From Cercis canadensis (Eukaryota > Streptophyta > Magnoliopsida > Fabales > Fabaceae), in the NCBI GenBank assembly GCA_003255065.1, contig QAOA01000324.1:17409-81408 (forward strand): a stretch of 64,000 bases of DNA, in the 5' to 3' direction. Under the pieces are notes generated by a model. That model was given only the letters and a program-made list of their open reading frames with translations, was not told where the DNA came from and made no database searches. A program made the position numbers and the translations under genes. Each line of letters starts with the position of its first letter. Position 1 is the stretch's first letter. Positions 21,973 through 32,836 of the stretch are shown here, in pieces.

Positions 21973-24900
21973 CTCTGAATAAATTTTTTTAGATTCATTT
22001 TGAAATATTGACATTATTTATGAACAATTTAATTAATTCTTCTTTTAATTCGTCACTTATATTTAATGATTTTTTTATTGGAAAATTATTTTTATAATCC
22101 TCAATTTGACCACACTTGTAACAGACTGATCCTTTATAATGCTTTTTTAAATTTTGAATTTTGATAAGGTTTATTTTGAATTTTTGAAGTTTTACTTGAT
22201 TCTCCTTTATCACAATATCTTTTGATCTTACTGTATATTTTATTCATATATTCCTTTTTTAAATATTTTAAGCGTTTTTTCCTATTTCTTGAAGAATGAT
22301 GAATTAACTTGTTATCAAAACCCATTTGATTACAAATATTTCCTAATTCATATTTTCTTTTATGACTATCTGTTTAAATTTTATATCATTACATTAAGTC
22401 ATTATTTCTTGATTAATAGCACTAACTAGTTGACCATATGAAGAGGTTTCATAAAAACTTGTGTTAATGGTAAACCTTGGTTTGTTCCATAAGTTATTAA
22501 CCTTTCTTTAACTTTTTTTTGTAAATAGCCTTAGAAATCCACAAATGAATTATTCTTTCCAATAGGCTACGTTGCAGTCATTTCTTAAAAATGATTTTGA
22601 AAAAAATACATATTTATACCATTTTAAATTTGAAAGTCTTCTACATCTTAAATTGGTTAAGATTTCTAATGATTTTTTCTTGAAAGTTTTGAGGTTTCAC
22701 TTATAAAGTGTTTAATTATAGCATAAATTAAAATTTATATACTATTTGAATTATTAGTTTTAGGATCTATTAAATTTTCTATTTCCATTCTTTGATCTTT
22801 AGTGAGATAATTATTCCACCATACTCTTAATTGATCAATGAAACCACTAGCAATTATTCTAAGAATATTTTTTAGATCTGCTGTAAGATTTTTAACCCTA
22901 AAGGCACAAACTTCCATGAGCATTTCATCTGTGTGATTTAATATTTCTTGTTCACTTATGCCATCAACATTTCATTCATAAATACTATTTCCATTATGCC
23001 TTGAATGGACATATTGATTTCTTTCTTCAAATTGAATGTCAGGAAGAGTAGATCTTGAATAATAATTTCTAGTTTGATATGTTCTTTGTCCTAATTTTGA
23101 TTTTTATTTAAGTCTATTTATTGCTAAATCATCTTCTTCATTGTTGCTCATATTTATTGATTTTTTTTTTTTATCTTTTTCAAGATTTTTAAGTTTTTCT
23201 ACTATTAGATTTAATGTTTCTTCTTTTTTCAAATTTAATGTCTTTTATTTTTGAAAATTTTGGTATCTTGTAATAGGTTGTTGGATTTTTGAAATTGTGT
23301 ATAAGATAGAAAATGAAGAGGAAGAATGAGAAGAGGATCCTACTCCCAATGAATTCTTTGGAATTGAAGTATGGTTTTCAATTCTATTTATTTGATTTGA
23401 CATAGTTTTGAATATTTGATTCCTATAATTATTTTGATACTGTATATTTTTAATATCTTTTAATGAAGGATTATCTTTGTCGGGACCATTTGCTATTTTG
23501 AATGGGGAGGCTACTACTTCTTCATTACGAATATTTTTTTATGGTAAATTCTTCTAAAGGAGGATGTATTGAAGTAATGGTTTAATTTGATGTAGTTTTC
23601 CAATCTTGAGTTATTCTAGTATTTGTATTAATTTTTCTTGTTATAGAATAATGATAATATATATTATGTCCTTCAGCATAATCTTCAAATCATTTAAAGA
23701 AAGGTAAATTTATTTTCATTACTTCTAATTCATAGAAGTAAAGTATTTTAAGTTTCTCTCTTATATCTTTATTGTATTTTTAAAAATACCAATCTCTTTT
23801 TTCTTTATTATAATTTTCCATGAATTATTTGGATATGAAATTTAATTGATTATGAAAATCTGATCTTATTGGAGATATATTTGGTGAATCTAAGTTTTGA
23901 TTTTATATACAAGTTTTGGAACTACAATATTAATTGAAGATGAATCTATTGATCTTCTTATAGAATTATAATGAGTTCAAGTTTCATACTTAAAAGAATT
24001 TGATTTACTAAACTTAAGTTTAATATTTTTAGAAGGAGACATAATATGATCTAATTCTGAAATTTCTAAAGGTTTAGAAGGAACAACTTCTTCTAATTTT
24101 CATTCTTCTACATATGAGATTTTATCATATCTTAATCTTCCAGGGGTTATTAATTGAGAATTTTGTGTATTTACTTCCATTATTAAAGTTTTATGTTTTG
24201 GAGATTGATTTACGCAACCAATATTAATTTTTGTTATCATTACTTTATAACATATTCTATATATAATTGCCATATGTTCTATTCCTGTAAGAAATTTATC
24301 TTTTTTTTTTACTTAAGTTTTAATTCTAAAAATTTTGATTTTTTATATGACTTATACTTATAGTGTAATTTGGGAAACAATTAAAATATATTGGTCAATC
24401 ATGAATATTTGATTAAATAACTCTTATGACCAAGTCTTTGAAGTATACTACTCTTTTATCTCTAAGGCATAATAAGATGGGTGTATCTATAGCTAGTCTG
24501 TGAAGAGGTTTGATAGCTAGTTGAATTAATTCTATATGGAGACATTTAAAATTTGCATTTCTATGTTTTTTGATCATATATTCTGAAAGAAGATAAATTA
24601 TATCTTTTAATTTTTTTTAAATTGATATTGTATGTTCTATTGTTTTAATTATATAATTTTGAAATATCTCAAAGCTACCTTTTTGATAGACTTCTCTTGT
24701 TGATATTTTTGGAATAGTCCAATTTTGTAAGCTTTGTTTGATTCTTGAAATAATAATTTCTTTACTATTAATATTATATTGATTATCTAGTGAATAATCA
24801 TGTTCTTCTATATTTGAACTAGAAGATTCATATCTGTTAGACAATAATTTTTTAATCATCTTCAATATTATAATTTATCTTAATTTAAATCAAATTAATT

Positions 24901-25380
24901 ATATTTCTTAAACTTATCAGGACCACTACGCTGACCAATGATTTTATTGTCTCCCTAGGACTTATTACTAAGACCACGTTTTTCGGCTAACCAACACTAA
25001 GTCAAGAAAGACTCTTAATTTTCTTAAAGTTTTGATATCTTATAAAGTCTTAGACTTTAAAGATGTATGTCCAACTTAATGAATTTTTAAATCAAATATT
25101 AAGACAATGACCAAACAGCTAAACAAGCAAGAGTTTTATTTTAGACAGCAAAGTATGAAATTCTTCTTGTTCTTAATATTAATTCTCTTTGAGATATTTG
25201 TTTGTAATAAGGATCTAACATTTGAATAAGTTCTTTATCTTGAAGCATACTCCTATAATTGATTTTCTAAGAGGGCGTACCCCATATACCAATTGGCTTT
25301 ATAGCCAAACCACCTAGCTATAATTGATATCTAATATATATCCACTGCTATTTGAATAATCTTATGGCTCTGATACTAAA
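21973..25380 (-). mobile_element. Endogenous pararetrovirus (Caulimoviridae) remnant (fossil)
   Basis: A minus-strand fossil in three recognisable parts. A tRNA-Met-type primer-binding site, TAGTATCAGAGCCA, is at 25,377-25,364. A movement-protein-like part follows at about 24,865-24,200 (NWTIPK, EVYQKGS, then a PLHRLAIDTPILLCLRDKR-like stretch). A coat-protein-like part lies at about 22,923-22,000 (GFIDQLRVWWNNYLT and a CYKCG zinc knuckle). Protease and reverse transcriptase are not seen; the sequence stops at the CACTA end at 21,972. Many breaks and very AT-rich: an old insertion. Genus not determined (petuvirus- or florendovirus-like). Confidence 0.8.
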
Positions 25381-25432
25381 CTGGGCAGGATCTATCAGAA
25401 TCATACAAATTGAACTAAGATATAAAGTAAAG

Positions 25433-25829
25433 TATTGAAAGGAAATGCCAAATGAAATAAAGCATTGAAAGGAGATAGAGATAAAGAAAAAGCAAGTCAA
25501 GATAAGATTAAAAAAAAACACATGTGTTTGAAGTTGCCGGAATATGACTTTAGAATAATAATTTTTGGTGTGAACAGTGTTTATGAACAATATGTGAATA
25601 TTATTTTTGAACAGTTATATTGATCATACTGTTCATAGTACTTTTCATATTATTGTTTATGTAATATTCAAAAATACTGTTTATATTATTGTTCAAACCG
25701 AAAATCATTATTTTAAAATCATGTTCGAACTTCAAAATATGTGTTTCTCTATCTTAGCTTGACCTTTTTTTTATTTTATCTTTTTATCTCTTTTCAATGC
25801 TTTATTTCATTTCTCATTTCCTTTCAATA
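25433..25829. repeat. Inverted repeat, arms about 190 bp
   Basis: 25,433-25,615 and 25,620-25,829 are inverted copies with about 75-80% identity by eye. The outer ends are TATTGAAAGGAAATG and its inverse, and the spacer is nearly absent. It directly adjoins the pararetrovirus primer-binding site, so it may derive from that element's non-coding region. An (AT)n run follows at 25,829-25,847. Confidence 0.8.
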
Positions 25830-26370
25830 TATATATATATATATATTAAGGAGATTTCTTAGATTTTTTTGATACGAATGTGATATGTCATTATCACATA
25901 AAACAATTAATGTGTGAATGATATGTGTAATTGATAACTTGAAGCCAACAATTTTCAAGTTTATTTAAGAGAATAGAATAAATAATATTTTATATCATCT
26001 AATAAAATATAAAAATTACGTCTTAATAATAAATATTTATCACGTCAGTATGACATGACATATATATATATATCATACCATAGAATCCTTAATATATTAA
26101 AAATTATAATCCATGTTATTTTATTTTATTTTTTCGTCCTTTGTTTCCTCCTAACAGCTCAAGGCAGTTTCGTGCTTTGTTCAATATATTGAAAATTAAT
26201 AATATTGCTACACATAATATTTAAAAATATTTATACATATATTAAACATTAAATATCTTTTTTCTCTTGTGCTTTGTTTTGGGTTTCTTTACCTCAATAT
26301 TTAGTTTGTAAAATAAAATACTAAACTACTCAAGTTTTAAAACTATATATTAAAATATTAATGTTTTTAT

Positions 26371-26682
26371 ATTTTTAAATAGACTCTCGAGTCATTCCAT
26401 CCACATTTGAAACAACTTTTAAATTGCTTTATTTGCAAATTGAGGAACCCAAAACATAAATTGTCCAATCACTTGGTAGGTCAAATTGGGAAAAGTGAGA
26501 GTCATATTAAGAGAAGTCTATGTGCTATTTTTAAATAGACTCTCGAGTCATTCCATCCACATTTGAAACAACTTTTAAATTGCTTTATTTGCAAATTGAG
26601 GAACCCAAAACATAAATTGTCCAATCACTTGGTAGGTCAAATTGGGAGAAGTGAGAGTCATATTAAGAGAAGTCTATGTGCC
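26371..26682. repeat. 156-bp perfect-looking tandem duplication
   Basis: The unit with AGACTCTCGAGTCATTCCAT and CACTTGGTAGGTCAAATTGG occurs at 26,371-26,526 and 26,527-26,682, with hardly any differences. There is no N at the junction. Confidence 0.92.
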
Positions 26683-26689
26683 TTTTGTG

Positions 26690-26895
26690 TAGCTCCATCA
26701 AAGGATAGAGTGACATTTAAATTCGTTCCATCAATAAATGGACCCACCAAACAACACATTAGGCCTGCATTGAAGGTAGCTCCATGCATTGATGGAGCAA
26801 CTTCAAGTGTCACTCCATCAATAAATGGAGCGACCTTTAAAACGGTCAAACATACATTGAAGGTTGCTATATTTATTGATAGAGCGATTTAAAGT
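26690..26895. repeat. Array of short hairpins (GCTCCAT...ATGGAGC)
   Basis: Degenerate repeats of ~40-60 bp, each containing a palindrome such as GCTCCATGCATTGATGGAGC or CACTCCATCAATAAATGGAG. Both strands stay open across them, giving repeated peptides (CIDGAT, SINGAT), but this follows from the repeat period and is not evidence of a gene. Confidence 0.75.
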
Positions 26896-27204
26896 GTCAC
26901 TCTCCATGAAAAAATAAAACCACGCCAAAGACACTTTAACTTCTCTCAATAACAAGTCGCTCCAGATGTAAATTAAGCAATTCGAAAATATCAAAGAATT
27001 AGTCTTTTAATATTTTATTGTGCAAACTTGATTATTGAGATGAAAAGGTCTTTGTTTTGCCAAAAGGCATAAACACTCAAAGTGAAATGACTGTTACTTT
27101 CATAAAATAAAGAAAGACCAAATAAATACGAGTTTTCAAGGTTAATTAATCAAAATAATATAATTTTATAAAAGAATTATCTAAATAGAACTATTTTAAA
27201 AGTA

Positions 27205-27335
27205 TTTACAGAACTATTTTAAAAGTATTTACTTAAATAATTATGTTTTCATTAAAATATAATTTTATAAAATGACAANGTATTTACTTAAATAATTATG
27301 TTTTCATTAACATATAATTTTATAAAATGACAAAA
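27205..27335. repeat. AT-rich direct duplication around a single N
   Basis: GTATTTACTTAAATAATTATG followed by TTTTCATTAAMATATAATTT is present on both sides of the N at 27,279. This is the pattern of an unmerged contig overlap. Confidence 0.8.
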
Positions 27336-27360
27336 ATAATCTAACTGAATAAAAGTCAGC

Positions 27361-28043
27361 GGGAGCTCTCATATTTTGACTTTAATATTATAATTTGACA
27401 ATTTATTTACATAAATATTACATTTTCTAACTTATTTACTTAAATATTATATTTTAAAAAAAAATTAAAAAAACAAAACAAAACATGTGCACTGGGGCTC
27501 ACGGGACGTGCCAACTGTCAGTTGACGTGTCTCCACTGAACACGCCGATTGATAGCCGCGTGTCCCCTTAACATTTATTTATTCCATTTACACTATAATA
27601 TCACATATCAACAAACGCACCCAACCCCATCTCCATGTGTTCAACTTCAACACATTGATTGGACAAGAACACTAACTACCAAACAAAAAGAAAATAAAGA
27701 AAAGGGAAGCCATAACCAAGAAAAAGAGCCGGAGCTCACTTCCCTTGTTGTTTGGGAGGAAAAAAAAGGAAGCTCCCTTCTTTTGGCAGCAAAAAATATT
27801 ATGGTGTAAATGGTATAAATGAATGTTGTAGGGACATGTCGGCTGCTAGTCGACATATCCGGTAGAGACATGTCAACTGGCAATTGACGCATCCCTTAGA
27901 CCCCAATGTAATAGTTGTTTTTTTTTTTAGANTTTAATTTTTTTTTAAATTGTAATATTTAAGTAAATAAGTTAAAAAGTGTAATAATTGTATAAATAAA
28001 TTGTCAAATTATAATATCGAAGTTAATGAATTCTCATATTTTT
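27361..28043. mobile_element. Long-TIR foldback element, about 680 bp
   Basis: Left arm 27,361-27,570 and right arm 27,822-28,043 are inverted copies. Both contain ATATTATAATTTGACAATTT, an ACTTATTTACTTAAATATTA block and then GC-richer hairpin sequence (GACGTGTCTCC, GACATGTC). The spacer (27,571-27,821) holds an 86-codon frame with no recognised family. A single N is at 27,932. No target duplication seen. Resembles the element at 666-1,302. Confidence 0.75.
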
Positions 28044-28107
28044 TTTCTCTCTCAAAATCTTGCTATTTATCTTTCTTCATCCATCATATCTCCTTTTAAA
28101 AGTCATT

Positions 28108-29303
28108 ATCCTTTTTTGGCCTTATATGTTTTTTTCTCTTTCTTAATCCTACATTTTTTTGTGGTAATTTAATTGAAATAATACACTTGTACAAATTATT
28201 TACATAATTGGAATACTTTTTAAACTATTTATGTAAAATTAGCATTTTTAAATATTTTATTAATTTTTTAATCAAAGTTAAACACACTTTTATTTACGTA
28301 AAACATGTATAAATTAAACACACTTTAAAGCATTTTAACCCAAAAATATATATACTATTCATTGGGTACTCTTTAAAAAAAGTAAAAAGAGACATTTTAC
28401 AAAAAAAAAAAAAATGTTTCTAAAGAATACACTTTACAGCAATTCAATCACGTTTTTGCCAAAAAAAAAAAGGTCACGCTTTTTTCATGTGAAACACGAT
28501 TTTGCCAAAATCATGTCCTATTTTAAAACTCAAAAAAATCTCTTCAACAAAGATCAAATGGAACTTATAATAGCCTAAAAGATTTTACCTTAAGCGGATG
28601 GTTGGTGCTTTGCATAATACTTCTGTTGTAGTACCAGAGTTTAGTTTCAAATATATGTTTTTTTTATTGTTATTTGAGAAATATATGCCAATTTTCATGA
28701 TTTTTTAATTTATGAATGAGTTTTAAAGCAGTCTAAGAGTGGTTCGTAGCTAAAGAATTTTTTTTTAGTTTTAAAATATTATGCTTCAAAAAAAAATGAA
28801 TACACTCTTAACAAAAGCGTGTTCCACATAAAAAAAGTATTATATCTTTTTTAATAAAAACGTGACCTCTTTTTTTTTAGAAAATGCGTGATTGAGTTGT
28901 TCTAAAACATGTTATTTGAGAATACATTTTTCTTGTAAAACATCTCTTTTTACACTTTTCTAAAGAGTACTAAGTAAATAGTATACACAGTTTTAAATTA
29001 AAATACTCTAAAACGTATTCAATTTTTACACGTTTTAAAATCGTATTTAATTTTGGTTAAAAAATTAATAAAATATTTAAAAATATCAATTTTACATAAA
29101 TAATTTAAAAAATACCTCATTTGTATAAATAATTTATACAAATATATTATTTCAGTCAAAATTACCTCTTTTTGTTGGTTTTTTTTCTCTTTTTCTTCAT
29201 CAAAACACAATTCAATTAAACTTTATGATTAATTAACCAAAATAATACAATTTCATAAAAAAAAAAAATTACCTAAATAGTAGCTCAATAGAAAACAAAA
29301 CAA
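28108..29303. repeat. Duplicated host segment, copy 1 (occupied site)
   Basis: 28,108-28,162 and 29,169-29,303 together match the unbroken copy at 29,354-29,540. The 1,006-base foldback element sits between the two halves. Confidence 0.88.
28163..29168. mobile_element. Foldback element of 1,006 bp with 7-bp target duplication
   Basis: Arms of about 330 bases (28,163-28,500; 28,820-29,168) are inverted copies starting GGTAATTTAATTGAAATAAT on the left. The right end, inverted, reads GAGGTAATTTTGACTGAAAT. TTTTTGT flanks both sides (28,156-28,162 and 29,169-29,175). The paralogous segment at 29,354-29,540 carries a single TTTTTGT at the matching point and no element, so it is an empty site. AT-rich, with no coding capacity seen, so non-autonomous. 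MULE-like by TIR style, but 7 rather than 9 duplicated bases leaves the superfamily open. Confidence 0.85.
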
Positions 29304-29353
29304 AAAAACAACTAACATAAAGATGTAAAATCAGAGAAAAAAAAAAAAGAATT

Positions 29354-29540
29354 CTCCTTTTTTGGCCTTACATGCTTTTTCTTTCTTAATTCTACATTTT
29401 TTGTTGGTTGTTTTTTTCCTTTCTCTTCATCAAAGAGACAATTCAATTAAACTTTATGATTAATTAACCAAAATAATACAATTTTATAAAAAAAAAATTT
29501 ACCTAAATAGTAGCTCAATAAAAAACAAAACAACAAAAAC
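29354..29540. repeat. Duplicated host segment, copy 2 (empty site)
   Basis: Shares TCCTTTTTTGGCCTTACATG, CTACATTTTTTGTTGG and CAATTCAATTAAACTTTATG with copy 1 but lacks the foldback insertion. Confidence 0.88.
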
Positions 29541-29577
29541 ATGTGAAGCCAAAGGAAAAGAGTGTTTTAGAAGGAGA

Positions 29578-29953
29578 TACAATGAAAGAAAAACCAAAGA
29601 CAGGGAAAGCTTGATAGAGACATTGTGAGACGTTAAGATTGAAAAAAAGGTCACGCCACTTCACTAATGACAAGATCCCTCAAATCCCACCAGATCATTT
29701 TTATCATTTTGCAAAATTATATTTTAATAAAAATAACCACATTTAAATAAATACTTTTAAACCAANACAATGAAAGAAAAACCAAAGACAGGGAAAGCTT
29801 GATAGAGACATTGTGAGACTTTAAGATTGAAAAAAAGGTCACGCCACTTCACTAATGACAAGATCCCTCAAATCCCACCAGATCATTTTTATCATTTTGC
29901 AAAATTATATTTTAATAAAAATAACCACATTTAAATAAATACTTTTAAACCAA
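29578..29953. repeat. 188-bp duplication around a single N
   Basis: 29,578-29,765 and 29,767-29,953 differ at about one base, with the N at 29,766 exactly between them. Likely an unmerged contig overlap. Confidence 0.9.
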
Positions 29954-31980
29954 TCCTATTTAAGTAATTCTTTTAACCAAGTTTCATAGCTTACATCACT
30001 CTCATTAATTTCACATAAGATGTATAAAAGTGAAACAACCCTTGATTGTTAGGGCATAACAAGCCTAGCCTTAGCGTATGAAGCCCTGTCATAGGTCGCA
30101 ATGCAAACCAATGGTCTTTTTTTTTTCTTTTCTTTTTTCTGAAAATAGAGTGATCATGCCCCTCTCACAAGACGGAACAAAGCAAAAAGAAGGAACAAGA
30201 ACATCAGATATATTCAATACAAGTACAAAATGTTTTAAAAAAAACTATTTGTGTAAAATGTTTTGAACCTATGAATATTGGTGTGAAAAAAGCCTGACTG
30301 TAGCCTATGATCATTTTCAAGGTAATTTAGAAGTTGGGAAGAAAAACTATAATCACTCCATGTAGTCTAGCTTACAGGAGGTTTAAACTTACAAAGATCC
30401 TAAATTAAATTTAAATGCAACACTCCCAAAGGAACGGAAGAGGTATACTTGGAGTACTATAACTTAAGCATTATCTGCTCTCATTAATTCGCCCTTTGTA
30501 TCTTTCAATAGTGTTTCCTATTTGCTTACAGAATTACAGAAAACATCTTCATACATAAGAGAGGGCTTTCCAGATCCAATACTTTAAAACAGTGTTAGGT
30601 ACGAGAATTCATACCTGTGGGCATGACAACAATAAATCTTGATATATTGTAAAACCTAAAGCCAACGATCGACAATAAAGCTAAAACATTTGAATATTAC
30701 ATTTTCAGTTAGTTAGGCATGACACAAGATTCTTTTACTGAAACTGAACTTAAAAGTAATCACAGTATCCAATATGAGATCTACCAACAATCCTCTATGA
30801 GATCTAATTAAGATTTTTCTCGCAGAATATGCTAAACTTAAATGAAAAAAAAAAAGCAAGATTAATAAAGAAAAACATCTTACCAAAAAAGAAAAAATAA
30901 TCTTAATCAATTGCAAGCGTTAATCAAAGACAAAGCAATATACAGGAAAGAATAAGTGTTTGACACAAAATATTATGTAGGTAAAGAGAGAAAGGCGTAG
31001 AGCTCCCTTCAATCCAAAAAAGGATCTAACAAAAGGTAATACAAGCTCCTGAGATATGCAAGCCGCAAGTCTACCCTAACAGTTGCATGACGAGTAGGGC
31101 TGTGGGATCCATAACTCAGCAGCTCAATAAACCCAGCAAGACCCTCTATTGGACTTAAAGGAACTCCACTCCATAACTCCCTTTTCCCTTTCATCAAAAC
31201 CCAAACCCCATTTTGCTCAAAGCAAGGCTCACTAAAGGAAGACGAAACAAATTTGGTTGCAGGACAACAGAAGAATCATTTCAGGAATCTGTATCATTCC
31301 ATAACATCTAAACGCAAGAATCATGAATCATCTCTTTGACACACACCAAAAAGAACAATAATCTGCAAAACAAAATCCTAAATCTCAAACCCACTAAACA
31401 ATATCAAATTTTTAAAGATCAGAAAGAGAAGTAACTCTGCAAGTTTGCTGTTCAAGTGACCTCCCAAGAGAGAAATCCGTGGGCTTTCTGATGAGAAACC
31501 CTAACCATCCTTTTATAGTAAATATAGAAGCCTTCCCCACCTTAAAAATCCTATCTGAACCAAAGCCATCTTTTATATGGCTTTTGGAAAGAAACAACTC
31601 AAATTTTTACTACCACAGCTCAACCTTTTATGCCCTTTTCTTTTCCATGGCAAACTAAAAAGCCATCTTTTCGAATACTGCCCTATGATTATGACAAACA
31701 CTTAAGGGGGTAGTGTCTGGGTGGGCCAAACTGGCTGTTTTCTTTTGCTTTTCTTGGCTCCCTTGTCAAGAAAAAGGTTTATCAAGATTCCCACTATCCT
31801 GTATGAGCATCACGTGCCTGCTTTTTTACCCTCGATATAAGAACCCTCTTTATTGGTATTTTGACTGGCTACACTACCCTAGGGTTCCCCACAAGAATAA
31901 TTAATGGGTGCCTCTAGGGTAGTACTATATACCCTTACGACGTGTAGCATCCTTAACCGCACAATGCATGGGTCTTATTT
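29954..31980. other. Intergenic, no confident gene
   Basis: Mostly AT-rich. Between 31,000 and 31,600 the minus strand is GC-richer and carries two short frames (31,197-31,009 with GVPLSPIEGLAGFIELLSYG; 31,597-31,412). These could be remnants of an unrecognised gene or its leader, but I could not assign them. CCCTAGGGTTCCCC and CTCTAGGGTAGTAC near 31,880-31,925 hint at a small inverted-repeat element. Confidence 0.4.
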
Positions 31981-32132
31981 TTTATTCATATTCTTTGGTG
32001 AAGGCTTAACTGCGGCAATTTCACCAAAATAATACAAGTTGACAAAATATTTACCTATATAGTGTACATTTGAAAGTATTTACCTCAAAGGGGCAGTTTT
32101 GATTTTTTTAATAATATTCAAATTTCAGTTAA

Positions 32133-32740
32133 TCACGGTTTATCATGTCCAAAACTGTGAATCAACTGAACACGGTTCAGGAAAATTTTCACCAAGGTGT
32201 GATCACTGTTCATCCATATTTCTCGACTATTCAAGTCACGATTTTGTAGCTTTGTGGCCACAGTGTTCCTCTTTAAGATCACGGTTTTCATTCCTCTCTT
32301 AGTCACGGTTTGGTATGCATTTAGAGTTATAATTTTTCTATTTTTGGGTCACGGTTTGGAATGGTTTTTTGCTGCTAAGGTCACGGTTTGGGAAGTGCTA
32401 AGGTCACGGTTTTGGTGCTTGGTTGGTCACGGTTTGGGAAGTGCTAAGGTCACGGTTTGGGAAGTGGTTGGTCACGGTTTGGGAAGTCTTTGACTCACGA
32501 TTTTGGGGCAATTGACCAACGATTTGGTATCTCTTGAAGGTCATGGTTTGGGAAGTAGTTTTGGTCATGTTTTTGCTTTCTTTCTTGTCACGGTTTTAAT
32601 CATTTTTTCCCTAAAGCTTGACTTTCTCCTTCCTTCGAAAATGACATTTCTTCTTCCCCATTTCCCTTTCTTCCCTTCACTTTCATCTCCTCCCCCACCG
32701 CCGGCCCATTCCTCCATTTTTTCTCCTTCACGGTTTTGGT
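32133..32740 (+). repeat. TCACGGTTT array, 23-bp phased core
   Basis: TCACGGTTT or a one-base variant starts at 32,133, 32,236, 32,279, 32,303, 32,349, 32,381, 32,404, 32,427, 32,450, 32,472, 32,495, 32,541, 32,588 and 32,728. From 32,381 to 32,495 the spacing is 23, 23, 23, 22 and 23 bases, and most wider gaps are near multiples (46, 46, 47). The array ends about 100 bases before the first exon of the plant-mobile-domain gene. Confidence 0.85.
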
Positions 32741-32836
32741 TTGTGGTCCCTTTTTTGTAGATTTCCAAGGGTATTTGTGATTTTGTGGTCCCATTTTCTT
32801 AATTGTTAATCTTGAACTAAGTATTCTGAGTTTAAA

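Noticed and set aside
26563-26892. A 109-codon frame with repeated IDGAT/INGAT peptides
   Set aside because: The repeat period keeps frames open on both strands; no start context or family.
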